Shown piece after piece: positions 1-7,245 of a DNA stretch of 15,123 nt. A model generated the notes under the pieces. The model did not search any database and had not been told where the DNA came from. It saw only the letters and a program-made list of their open reading frames with translations. A program made the position numbers and the translations under genes. This DNA is from Candidatus Methanoperedentaceae archaeon. Lineage in GTDB: Archaea; Halobacteriota; Methanosarcinia; Methanosarcinales; Methanoperedenaceae. The stretch's first letter is position 1. The number at the start of each line of letters is the position of its first letter. Location: the NCBI GenBank assembly GCA_014859785.1, contig JACUTP010000030.1, forward strand, positions 1 through 15,123. The letters run 5' to 3'.

Positions 1-177
1 TTAAAGAATAATTGTTGTACCTACTATATACGTCTCTCTTTTATATTCTGGTGGATTTTCTGATTTTAATGCATTTTTAACTGTGTTTCGGGATAAACCG
101 AGTTTCTTTGCAATTTTCCTTGTTCCCATTCTGGGATTTCGTTTCTTCAAGTTTCTTATTGTTATCCAATCTTTCAT
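1..177 (-). pseudogene. Truncated IS21-type transposase (IstA) N-terminus
   Basis: 58 residues are encoded from an ATG at 177 to a TAA lying on the first bases of the window. The N-terminal part (MKDWITIRNLKKRN, then TRKIAKKLGLSRNTVKNALK, then PPEYKR) matches what I know of the DNA-binding start of IS21-family IstA: a helix-turn-helix at about residues 18-40 followed by a Pro-Pro-x-Tyr-Lys-Arg stretch. A GTG at 186 is also in frame, but it lies inside a strong Shine-Dalgarno match (GAGGTGATC) just before the ATG at 177, so the ATG is preferred. Full IstA proteins are several hundred residues long with a DDE integrase core; here the frame stops after about 9 residues unlike the family. It is therefore a frameshifted or deleted copy, or its continuation lies outside the window. 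The accompanying ATPase gene istB is not visible. Confidence 0.75.
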
Positions 178-281
178 TGAGATCACCTCAAAACCTCCTG
201 CATTTAATCAGGAGTATTTTAGTAAATTAGGTGGGTCAATTTTCGATGGGAATCTTCAATCATAGATATCCATAGTCAACA
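178..281 (-). mobile_element. Probable left end of an IS21-like element
   Basis: The non-coding stretch ahead of the transposase fragment contains TGGGTCAATTTTCG followed by TGGGAATC (about 232-253). From memory this resembles the repeated motifs found near IS21-family ends. Read on the minus strand, the stretch begins TGTTGACTATGG at 281, and IS21-type ends commonly start with TG. The 281 boundary is inferred: the other end and a target duplication are not in view. A perfect 6-bp hairpin (195-200 with 209-214) just precedes the ribosome-binding site and includes an AGGAGG copy. Confidence 0.4.
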
Positions 282-376
282 CCCCATAACTTTCGAGAAT
301 ATAACCCGAAAGCAAGTACATGTGAAAGTGAAAATGCACTGCCTAAAAAATATTAAAGTACCTGTGGGCGTTAAAC

Positions 377-382
377 AAAAAA
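377..382 (-). terminator. T-run after tRNA-Thr
   Basis: Six consecutive T on the minus strand begin 5 nt after the discriminator base of the tRNA gene. Short T-runs of this kind end archaeal tRNA transcripts; no hairpin is needed. Confidence 0.5.
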
Positions 383-387
383 TTGGA

Positions 388-461
388 AGCCCCGGGAGGG
401 ATTTGAACCCTCGACCTAGAGATTACAAATCTCTCGCTCTGCCAGGCTGAGCCACCGAGGC
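388..461 (-). tRNA. tRNA-Thr (anticodon TGT)
   Basis: A complete cloverleaf can be folded by eye. The acceptor stem is GCCTCGG/CCGGGGC with one T-G wobble. The D-stem is GCTC/GAGC with loop AGCCTGGCA. The anticodon stem is AGAGA/TCTCT with loop TTTGTAA, giving anticodon TGT (threonine, ACA codons). The variable loop is AGGTC and the T-arm is GAGGG/CCCTC with loop TTCAAAT. The discriminator is T at 388. CCA is not encoded directly after it, and no intron is present. The gene lies 47 bp downstream of secD on the same strand. A weak TATA-like TTTTAAG at about 494-500 could drive it separately. Confidence 0.96.
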
Positions 462-508
462 AACTGGATTCGCTCTAAGGGCAGGTTTACACTTAAAATC
501 TTCGGTAA

Positions 509-2173
509 TCAATCCTCACCAGCGTAATCCATGTCGGTATTTTCCACGAGCATATCCTTGATAATAGCAGCGTATGCAGGTCTTGCAACAAAGACACCGA
601 TAAGTACGCCCACAATTGTAATCACGGCAAATCCCTTAAGTGCGCCGAATCCCATGAACAGCAGGGGCGACATTGCCACAAGTACGGTTACTGCTGCTGC
701 AAATATTATTGCAAACGCCTTTGTGAGACGGGATTTATACACTTTCGTTGGCGGAAGAGCCCCGCCAGCAAGTACTTCATCAGTTATTATAATTAAATGG
801 TCAACACCAGTACCTACCACAGCTATAATACCAACGATGCTCGGGAGGTCAAGCTGCCATCCGATAAGTGATGCAAACCCGAGAATGATTATAACTTCAC
901 TGAATGACGTGGCAAGCATGGGAATAATGATATTTCGCTGCCTGTACCGCAGAAACACAACAAACGCGACCACTATCAGTGTAATTATCCCGGCAATTGC
1001 GACCTGTTCCTTAAACTTTTCACCGAGTTCCGCTGATACCTGTCCCGAACCAATTACTTCCACATTGACAGGAAGTGCGCCTGCCCTCAAATGAACCTGA
1101 AGCTCTATCGCCCGGGCTCTTCCCTCCTCGCCCTGACCTGTTGTCGAGACAAGGTTCCTCACAGGAACGCTCTGTATATTTCTTGCAAGTTCGGGCGCTA
1201 AGGGCGCGCTGAATACCATTTCATCATCAAGGTACATGTTCAGGAAATGCGCTTCCGGGTTGGTAACCGCGCCGTATTTTATGGCAGCATCCCTGAGTGC
1301 TGCCGCTCCATTATCGCTGAGCGTGAATGAAACGCCCCATACCTCCCCCCGCTCCTGCTCAGGAATACCAACACTTATTATCTGGTCGCCGTAAAGCACA
1401 TGTGCGGTCTCATTTCCTTCAACCTGTATCCTGATTTCGAATTTTCCGGGTGTTGCCGCAATCTCACGCGCTGTTGTTATGTCAATGCCCGCAAGGTCAA
1501 TAAGAATGTAATTATCACCCACTGTCCGTATAGGGATATCCTTAAGACCGAGTGTATTTAACTTATCATCCAGTATCTTCTTTGTAAGGTCACGTGTTTC
1601 CTCTGTCACTCCCTGCCTGAACATCGCTACCTTTCCGCCAACAGGTGCCAGAATGGCATTCAATTCATCTTCTGTCACACCTTTGCGTATCTCAAACCTG
1701 ATGAAATCGCCCGGGATTGGAAGAACCTCGGTGTTCAGGCTGTTCTCCAGGTATTTGCCAAGCAAAGACCACTCGTTTGCCTGTAATGTTATCCTGGTAC
1801 CACCATCCGGTGCGGCTGATACCGAGGACAAGCCGAAACCGAAAGAATCAATGGTGTTTTTGGAAGTTTCTTTTGACGTTGTAAATGTCACTGAGTTTGC
1901 CGCCACCTCATCAATCCTGATGGAGGTGTCATTTAGCAGCCGTCCGAATTCCGTTTTGACAATCAGGTCAGGCTCGGCAGTTACCTGGGCGACTGCACCC
2001 TGTAATTGTAGCTGCAGCCAGGAGCCGCCTTCAAGTTCAAGACCGTAATTCAGGTTACTCTGGAATTCACCGTCAGAATACGAAGGCATAATGGCAAAAA
2101 TTGAGGCTATTATTACAAAAGCAAGTAGCAATACACGGGGATGTTCGTAAAATCTTTTTTCCTCATCGTTCAT
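509..2173 (-). CDS. secD: Protein-export membrane protein SecD
   Basis: 554 residues. SecD works with SecF in the cytoplasmic membrane beside the SecYEG channel, assisting late steps of protein export; archaea lack SecA, so its archaeal role is less well defined. The N-terminal membrane segment is at about residues 13-30, followed by the diagnostic motif GLELEGG (about 43-49). A large external region follows, then five C-terminal membrane segments starting near 390. The conserved RND-type motif GTGVDHLIIITDE lies near 453-465, where the bacterial and archaeal families carry a conserved Asp in the fourth segment. The ATG overlaps the secF stop by 4 nt (ATGA), indicating translational coupling. 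Length and domain order are normal for an archaeal SecD. Confidence 0.96.
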   Translation of the reverse strand: MNDEEKRFYEHPRVLLLAFVIIASIFAIMPSYSDGEFQSNLNYGLELEGGSWLQLQLQGAVAQVTAEPDLIVKTEFGRLLNDTSIRIDEVAANSVTFTTSKETSKNTIDSFGFGLSSVSAAPDGGTRITLQANEWSLLGKYLENSLNTEVLPIPGDFIRFEIRKGVTEDELNAILAPVGGKVAMFRQGVTEETRDLTKKILDDKLNTLGLKDIPIRTVGDNYILIDLAGIDITTAREIAATPGKFEIRIQVEGNETAHVLYGDQIISVGIPEQERGEVWGVSFTLSDNGAAALRDAAIKYGAVTNPEAHFLNMYLDDEMVFSAPLAPELARNIQSVPVRNLVSTTGQGEEGRARAIELQVHLRAGALPVNVEVIGSGQVSAELGEKFKEQVAIAGIITLIVVAFVVFLRYRQRNIIIPMLATSFSEVIIILGFASLIGWQLDLPSIVGIIAVVGTGVDHLIIITDEVLAGGALPPTKVYKSRLTKAFAIIFAAAVTVLVAMSPLLFMGFGALKGFAVITIVGVLIGVFVARPAYAAIIKDMLVENTDMDYAGED

Positions 2174-3102
2174 GCTGCCTTCCCCCTTTTTGTTTTTCTG
2201 GTTCTTATTTCAACGTTTTTGTCTTTTTTTATAAACCATTTTAAAATCCCAAGATTTGTCATCCATGTGTTAATTAAATCCGCAATCAGCCCGAAAATGA
2301 GGACGGCTGAAATATCCATTATTATATCAATCCGCGTGAAAGAAGAAACAATATAAGAACCTGAAGAAACCACAAAAAGTGTCACAAGGGCAACAAGGGT
2401 GGTGGTGGTCATTGTCAGCCCTGTCTTCATGGCATCCTTTATTTTCTCATTCAACTCCCCTCTGCGCTTTAGCAGCCTGTTGGTAAGGAGGATATTGGTA
2501 TCAACAGAATAACCGATTAGCATAAGGAGGGCTGCCACAGTACCAAGGGAAAGTACAACACCGAAAACGTTCATCATCGCCACTGCAAATATTATATCTG
2601 CAAGTGCAGCCGAAACAACTGCCACAGAAGGAACTAACGTCCTGAAAATCAAAAATACCACTATTGCCATTCCTATGAAGGAGAATACTATCGCCCTGAG
2701 AGCCTGAACCTGCAGGGATTTGCTTACAACTTCGCCCATCTGCCTGATTTCAACACTGGTATATGCTGAGTTTATTTTACCTGTGACCTCGTTGTGCTGT
2801 GAGTCAGACATCGGACCGAACTGGATAAGTTTCCGTCCTGTACCGCCGTATTCCCTTGCCTGTACAATATTATAATCCTGGAATTCGATTCTTAGCTCTT
2901 CTGGAGTTTTAGCGCTGTCAAAGATGATAGCTGTCCCTCCGCTGAATTCCACACCCAGTTCAACAGGAGAACCTGTTGTGAATTCCGTATAAGCCAGAAT
3001 CGAAAGTGATATTAAAAAAAGCAAAACAGGAAAAACAAACATTTTCCGTAAACTGAAGTTTTCAACATAATTGTCTATCGCTTTTTCGTTAATCAAATTC
3101 AT
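2170..3102 (-). CDS. secF: Protein-export membrane protein SecF
   Basis: 310 residues, first gene of the secF-secD pair. SecF forms the membrane complex with SecD that aids protein export. One N-terminal membrane segment (about 20-38) is followed by the family motif GVEFSGGT (50-57), a short extracytoplasmic domain (to about 130) and five membrane segments. The segment containing GYSVDTNILLTNR (about 197-209) carries the conserved Asp. A basic cytoplasmic tail (RTRKTKRGKAA) ends the protein. The ATG at 3102 is preceded by AGAGG at a spacing of about 10 nt. The gene diverges from comEB across about 135 bp. Confidence 0.96.
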   Translation of the reverse strand: MNLINEKAIDNYVENFSLRKMFVFPVLLFLISLSILAYTEFTTGSPVELGVEFSGGTAIIFDSAKTPEELRIEFQDYNIVQAREYGGTGRKLIQFGPMSDSQHNEVTGKINSAYTSVEIRQMGEVVSKSLQVQALRAIVFSFIGMAIVVFLIFRTLVPSVAVVSAALADIIFAVAMMNVFGVVLSLGTVAALLMLIGYSVDTNILLTNRLLKRRGELNEKIKDAMKTGLTMTTTTLVALVTLFVVSSGSYIVSSFTRIDIIMDISAVLIFGLIADLINTWMTNLGILKWFIKKDKNVEIRTRKTKRGKAA

Positions 3103-3203
3103 ATATCTTTTTCCTCTTGATGAATCAGGCTTGGATTGAATTATTACTTGATATACTTACCTTTTACTGTTCTTGAGGAACTACAGGAAAGAGCATATTT
3201 CGG

Positions 3204-3215
3204 TAAATATTTATC
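3204..3215 (+). promoter_or_regulatory. TATA box for comEB-carS-pyrE
   Basis: The AT stretch TAAATATTTATC is centred about 28 bp before the ATG at 3238. That is the usual archaeal TATA-to-transcription-start distance. With no Shine-Dalgarno sequence upstream, this suggests a leaderless mRNA starting at or next to the comEB start codon. Confidence 0.5.
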
Positions 3216-3237
3216 TTTTGCTGGTTATTCTTGGCTG

Positions 3238-3693
3238 ATGCGACCGACATTAGATGAGTATTTCATGGAACTTGCCGGTATTGTGGCAAAACGTTCCACT
3301 TGCCTGCGAAACCAGGTTGGCGCCATTATTGTCAGGGATAAAAGGATTCTCTCGACAGGGTACAACGGTGCACCCAGGAACCTCCAGCACTGCCTTGATA
3401 TAGGGTGTGTACGGGAACAAAACAACATCCCTTCAGGCACGAGGCATGAGCTGTGCCGTGCGGTACATGCAGAACAGAACGCCATCATCCAGGCTGCCCT
3501 GCACGGCGTTAGCTGCGAGAATGCAACGGTTTACTGTACACACCAGCCATGCATACTGTGCGCTAAAATGTTAATCAATTCCAAAATAGAAAGAGTGGTA
3601 TTCGGCGCTGTTTACCCTGATACTGAAGCACTTGAATTTTTCGAGAAAGCAGGAGTCAAAGTCGAACAGGTGGAATCGGGTGTCAGTCCCTGA
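3238..3693 (+). CDS. comEB: dCMP deaminase (ComEB-type)
   Basis: 151 residues from the ATG at 3238. It is a member of the zinc cytidine/deoxycytidylate deaminase fold, predicted to convert dCMP to dUMP, the precursor for thymidylate. The start MRPTLDEYFMELA is typical for the family. Zinc ligands are visible as H77-A-E79 (in CRAVHAEQNAI) and P104-C105-x-x-C108. The stretch STGYNGAPRNLQHC (39-52), with family-typical cysteines, is also present. An in-frame TTG at 3136 would add 34 residues unlike the family; the TATA box lies inside that extension, so I reject it. It is the first gene of a three-gene run, with carS starting 15 nt after its stop. Confidence 0.92.
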   Translation: MRPTLDEYFMELAGIVAKRSTCLRNQVGAIIVRDKRILSTGYNGAPRNLQHCLDIGCVREQNNIPSGTRHELCRAVHAEQNAIIQAALHGVSCENATVYCTHQPCILCAKMLINSKIERVVFGAVYPDTEALEFFEKAGVKVEQVESGVSP

Positions 3694-3708
3694 AAAAGCA
3701 GGTATCTT

Positions 3709-4242
3709 ATGGCAGGAATAACCGAGATAATAATACAGGCACTGTGGTTGATGCTTCCGGCTTATATCGCGAATCCAGCAGCAGTTGTGTTCGGTGGAGG
3801 GGCACCCGTTGATTTCGGGAAAAACTGGATAGACGGGAAAAGGATTTTGGGTGATGGGAAAACATTCCGCGGGCTCATCGGGGGCACGGCATGCGGTGTA
3901 ATAATCGGTATTATCCAGATGCTGTATTCACCTTCCGGGTTCCCGGGTGAATTTACGCTTCTTGCAGTATTTTCCCTGTCGTTTGGCGCACTGCTTGGTG
4001 ATATGGTAAAAAGTTTTTTCAAGCGCAGGATAGGGTACGAAAGAGGGGAAAAACTGCCCTTTATCGACCAGCTTGATTTCGTAGCAGGCGCATGGATTGT
4101 TACCTACCTGCTTGAGCCGGAATGGTTTCTTGAGAATTTCACGTTCTGGATAATCATCGTGATTATCGTGCTTACACCTGCACTTCACCGCATAACAAAC
4201 ATTATCGGATATTACATGAAACTTAAAAAGGAGCCGTGGTAA
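3709..4242 (+). CDS. carS: CDP-archaeol synthase CarS
   Basis: 177 residues. It belongs to the archaeal CTP:2,3-di-O-geranylgeranylglycerol-1-phosphate cytidyltransferase family (formerly DUF46). It activates the ether lipid core with CTP to give CDP-archaeol and pyrophosphate, in the membrane, before head-group attachment. Several hydrophobic segments are visible (about 7-28, 54-72, 80-97, 120-137, 143-158). The polar motifs between them match the family: DGKTFRG (49-55), LLGDMVKSFFKRR (95-107) and KLPFIDQLDF (115-124). GCAGGT lies upstream of the ATG at 3709. The stop codon shares its last base with the pyrE ATG (TAATG), so the two are coupled. Length is normal. Confidence 0.95.
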   Translation: MAGITEIIIQALWLMLPAYIANPAAVVFGGGAPVDFGKNWIDGKRILGDGKTFRGLIGGTACGVIIGIIQMLYSPSGFPGEFTLLAVFSLSFGALLGDMVKSFFKRRIGYERGEKLPFIDQLDFVAGAWIVTYLLEPEWFLENFTFWIIIVIIVLTPALHRITNIIGYYMKLKKEPW

Positions 4243-4769
4243 TGACAAAACTTGCAGAAAACCTGAAAGAATGCGGGGCAATAAAGTTCGGTGAGTTTAC
4301 CCTCTCATCAGGTAAAAAAAGCAGCTATTATGTTGATATTAAAAAAGCAAGCACCAATCCGGTTATTTTAAAGCAAATTGCAGAAAACATATCAAATGTT
4401 TTAAAAACCCGGTCTATTCCTGCGGATTATATCGGGGGTGTTGCACTTGGCGGTGTGCCCATGGCAGTTGCCGCATCCCTGGAAACAGGCTTGCCTCTTG
4501 CCATCATCAGGAAAGAAACAAAGGATTACGGTACAAAAGGGCAGGTTGTAGGTGATATCGAAAAAGGTTCATCCGTGGTTCTGGTAGAAGACGTTGCCAC
4601 AACAGGCAGTTCCGTACTTAAGGCAATTGAAACCCTGCGGAATGAGGGAATTTCTGTCAGGCATGTAATAGTTGTGGTGGACAGGGAAGAAGGGGCAGGG
4701 TTGAATCTTTCAGGTGCGGGTGTTGAACTCATTCCGCTTGTAAGAATCAGTGATATCCTGGAAAAATAA
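4242..4769 (+). CDS. pyrE: Orotate phosphoribosyltransferase
   Basis: 175 residues. Cytoplasmic type I phosphoribosyltransferase joining orotate and PRPP to form OMP, the fifth step of de novo pyrimidine synthesis. The PRPP-binding motif VVLVEDVATTGSS is at 112-124, and the mobile catalytic loop RKETKDYGTKGQ at 90-101. FTLSSGKKSSYYVDIK (19-34) is typical of the orotate-binding N-terminus. The ATG at 4242 is chosen over an in-frame GTG at 4236 because AAGGAG lies 8 nt before the ATG but only 2 nt before the GTG. It is the last gene of the comEB-carS-pyrE run, and its stop is 19 bp from the convergent CBS gene. Confidence 0.95.
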   Translation: MTKLAENLKECGAIKFGEFTLSSGKKSSYYVDIKKASTNPVILKQIAENISNVLKTRSIPADYIGGVALGGVPMAVAASLETGLPLAIIRKETKDYGTKGQVVGDIEKGSSVVLVEDVATTGSSVLKAIETLRNEGISVRHVIVVVDREEGAGLNLSGAGVELIPLVRISDILEK

Positions 4770-4788
4770 AGCAAGCCTGAAAACCGGC

Positions 4789-5649
4789 TCAAACAATGGC
4801 TTCCAGTAAATTCTTATCGCGTAAAAGTCCCAGTAGTTTATTGTTATTGTTTATTACAGGAACCTGGTCTATCTGGTTGCGCCTCATCTTGCGCGCACAG
4901 TCACTGACACTTGAGCTTAACACTGCGGTATCCGGTTCCCCTTTCAGTTCAATAACGGATTTTACAGGTGTAACAGGGAATTTTATCTTTGATACGCTGT
5001 AATACAGGCTCATGGTATCCCTCATGGATTCCCATGTCCATGCATCATCATCTGCGGCTGCTGACATATCAGACTTTTCAGTCCGGTCTTCGATTATACT
5101 TGCATTTATAAGGTCTTTATCAGATGCAACGCCAAGGAGAGCCAGACTTGAATCAAGTATGGGAACGGCTTTTACATCCGCAAGTTCCATGATTTCACCA
5201 ACTACCGAAAGCGGGGTTTCGCTCCATACAGTAACCACATGATTTCCGACATATTCACTGATGGGCGTGTTGATATCCATTCGCGCAATCGTACCCACAA
5301 TATCAGCTATTGTTATTATACCCACAAGATGACTATTCTCGACAACAGGTAAACGCCTGATATTATTCCTGAGAATAATACGCGCGGCGTCAACAATGGA
5401 CTTATCGGGTTCAATCGTGATCGGGTTGCGGGTCATTATCAATGCCATCTGTTCCTCTTCAGGGTTTTTCAAAAGGTCTGTCCGGGTGATAATACCTGCC
5501 AGTTTACCATCCTTGACAACAGGAACACCTGAAATATGCTTGTTTTTAAGTATGCTCAGGACTTCATCCCTTGATCCCGGCAACTCTGCCGAGGCAACAT
5601 CACGTATCATTAATTCTTCAACTTTCATATTTCCAGGATTATTTGGCAT
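4789..5649 (-). CDS. Four-CBS-domain protein
   Basis: 286 residues from the ATG at 5649, which is preceded by GGGAG. It consists almost entirely of four CBS domains: about 9-60, 70-118, 132-182 and 232-286, each showing the typical VPVV or VPI core and a closing GI-T-DL-type strand. CBS pairs commonly bind AMP, ATP, SAM or related nucleotides and act as energy or metabolite sensors. No catalytic domain, DNA-binding domain or membrane segment is visible, so it probably regulates a partner. A longer reading from 5694 would run into the upstream stress-protein gene and lacks the good ribosome-binding site. About 50 residues of acidic linker separate CBS3 and CBS4. The exact ligand cannot be read from sequence. 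Confidence 0.88.
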   Translation of the reverse strand: MPNNPGNMKVEELMIRDVASAELPGSRDEVLSILKNKHISGVPVVKDGKLAGIITRTDLLKNPEEEQMALIMTRNPITIEPDKSIVDAARIILRNNIRRLPVVENSHLVGIITIADIVGTIARMDINTPISEYVGNHVVTVWSETPLSVVGEIMELADVKAVPILDSSLALLGVASDKDLINASIIEDRTEKSDMSAAADDDAWTWESMRDTMSLYYSVSKIKFPVTPVKSVIELKGEPDTAVLSSSVSDCARKMRRNQIDQVPVINNNNKLLGLLRDKNLLEAIV

Positions 5650-5671
5650 TTTTTCTCCCTTTTTCAATTGT

Positions 5672-6118
5672 TTACTTTTTTCCACGCACAACAAGAACAG
5701 GTATTTTCGAGTTCCTTACGACTTTCTCAGCAACACTGCCAAGCAGGAACCTGTCAAGCCCGCTCTTACCGAGTGTTCCCATGATTATTATGTCTATCGA
5801 GTTATCATCAGCGTATTTAATTATTTCATCGGCAGGATGACCTTCGACAGTTAACCTCTCTATTTCCAGATTTTCTGCTTCTGCCTTTTCTGCAACATAT
5901 TTTGTAGCTTCATCGCCTTCCCGCCTTAACAGTTCATACATACTTTCCCAAGCAGCATCCATGGGGATTGATGCAAATGCTGCCGTATCAACCACATAAA
6001 TAGCATGCAGTTTTGCACCGGTATGTTTTGAAAGGTCTACTCCGTAGTCAACCGCCCTCTTTGTGTATTCCGAACCGTCCGTAGCGATTAATATTTTTTT
6101 ATACAAATTGCTTGCCAT
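5672..6118 (-). CDS. Universal stress protein (UspA family)
   Basis: 148 residues, a single Usp domain. The start KKILIATDGSE contains the family Asp (D14). The ATP-binding motif G-2x-G-9x-G-S is intact at 114-128 (GTLGKSGLDRFLLGS), so this is predicted to be an ATP-binding member of the family. The C-terminus ends with the usual KIPVLVV strand. GGAGGG lies before the ATG at 6118. It is followed after 22 bp by the CBS protein on the same strand, so the two are probably co-transcribed. The specific role is unknown; members are usually linked to stress or energy state. Confidence 0.93.
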   Translation of the reverse strand: MASNLYKKILIATDGSEYTKRAVDYGVDLSKHTGAKLHAIYVVDTAAFASIPMDAAWESMYELLRREGDEATKYVAEKAEAENLEIERLTVEGHPADEIIKYADDNSIDIIIMGTLGKSGLDRFLLGSVAEKVVRNSKIPVLVVRGKK

Positions 6119-6140
6119 AAATTCCCTCCTGTTAATACCG

Positions 6141-7181
6141 TCAGGTTATCTTTATTATATCATCCGGTCTTGCCCGCCTCACCAGGCTGCCAACAGGATT
6201 TTTTGTCCCGTACAGGTTGTCCGAGTTCCTGTTCAATACCATCAGTTTTGCTTTTTTTCCCTTTTTTATGTAACCCAGTTCTTTGTCTATACCGAGTATT
6301 TTTGCACCATTTAGCGTGCAGAATTTAAATACTTGTCTGTCATCGCGAAGGTTTGTTTTTGCCAGGAATTCCATTTCCTGAAACATGCCTGGTGAATTAA
6401 ACATCACATTGTCAGTACCTGCTGCAACCATAATCCCTTCATCCAGCATTTTTTGTACTGGCGGAAATCCGGAACCTGTGAAGAAATTCGAGCGCGCGCA
6501 CACTATGACAGGAATGCCCGCATCTGCTACAGCCCGAAGTTCTTTTTTCCCCGCATGGGTCAGATGAATGAGGAAATCAGGTTCAAGCTCAATAGCAGGA
6601 AGAATATCGGATGCATCTTTTTCCCCAGCGTGGATAGCGAATGTTTTGTTTTTTTGCCGCGTCAGCCGTGCGAGCTCTCTTATAAGTATGCTGTCAAGGT
6701 CGCTGGTACTGCTGACACCAGTCCCGTTACAGTGGTCAAGGTAATCCATTGAGGTATCCACGGGACGCCCGAAAATGCTTGCATTGATGTCCTGTGAACC
6801 AATGGCGTCCTTAAGCGCAAGGACACCGGTAATACCGCCTTCCCTGAAATCTGCAAACGCGCATGTCCCTGTTTTTATCATGTCGGCAATTGTTGCTTTC
6901 ATTGAATCTACAAGTTCACTGTATAAGGTTTCCCGCAGCACCCTGTGTTTTAACCCGTCCGGGGGCTGCACGAGTTCCTCCAATGGCATGTACGGCGGGT
7001 CCTTAATAACAGAATCCCCGATATGGGTGTGGGCATTCACGAAACAGGGGGCGATAATGGTTTTGGGAACGATTTTTCGCTCTTCTATGTCCTTGATTAT
7101 GCCGTCTTCTACTGTAAGGCTTCCGTTAACCGGCTCGAAATCGTCGCCGTATATTATGGTACCCTCGAGGGTTTGCTCCAT
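6141..7181 (-). CDS. Amidohydrolase-superfamily enzyme, substrate unknown
   Basis: 346 residues. Metal-dependent hydrolase of the cytosine deaminase/TRZ-ATZ branch of the amidohydrolase superfamily. The metal-binding signature is visible: H51-x-H53 (VNAHTHIGD), H184 in HAGE with E187 as the likely acid/base, H206/H209 in HLTHA, and D257 in GTDN. The protein begins with a small beta-domain strand set (about 1-45) and ends with the typical GYIKKGKKAKLMVLN tail. Such enzymes deaminate or hydrolyse purine, pyrimidine or thioadenosine-type substrates, but the substrate cannot be assigned. It is shorter than the usual 400+ residues of archaeal deoxyadenosine/SAH deaminases (DadD). No Shine-Dalgarno sequence is evident before the ATG. 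It ends 22 bp before the stress-protein gene. Confidence 0.85.
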   Translation of the reverse strand: MEQTLEGTIIYGDDFEPVNGSLTVEDGIIKDIEERKIVPKTIIAPCFVNAHTHIGDSVIKDPPYMPLEELVQPPDGLKHRVLRETLYSELVDSMKATIADMIKTGTCAFADFREGGITGVLALKDAIGSQDINASIFGRPVDTSMDYLDHCNGTGVSSTSDLDSILIRELARLTRQKNKTFAIHAGEKDASDILPAIELEPDFLIHLTHAGKKELRAVADAGIPVIVCARSNFFTGSGFPPVQKMLDEGIMVAAGTDNVMFNSPGMFQEMEFLAKTNLRDDRQVFKFCTLNGAKILGIDKELGYIKKGKKAKLMVLNRNSDNLYGTKNPVGSLVRRARPDDIIKIT

Positions 7182-7245
7182 GGTGTCTTATTCATTTTTG
7201 TGGTATTTGCGGTTTTCGTTGTGATACTTCCATAATGAATTGGAA

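Noticed and set aside
290..312. Inverted repeat CTTTCG/CGAAAG downstream of tRNA-Thr
   Set aside because: A 6-bp stem with an 11-nt loop and no T-run; the T-run next to the tRNA already explains termination.
388..461. tRNA-Thr as an integration (att) site
   Set aside because: No second copy of the tRNA 3' end and no integrase gene in the window; the nearby element is IS21-like, which does not use tRNA att sites.
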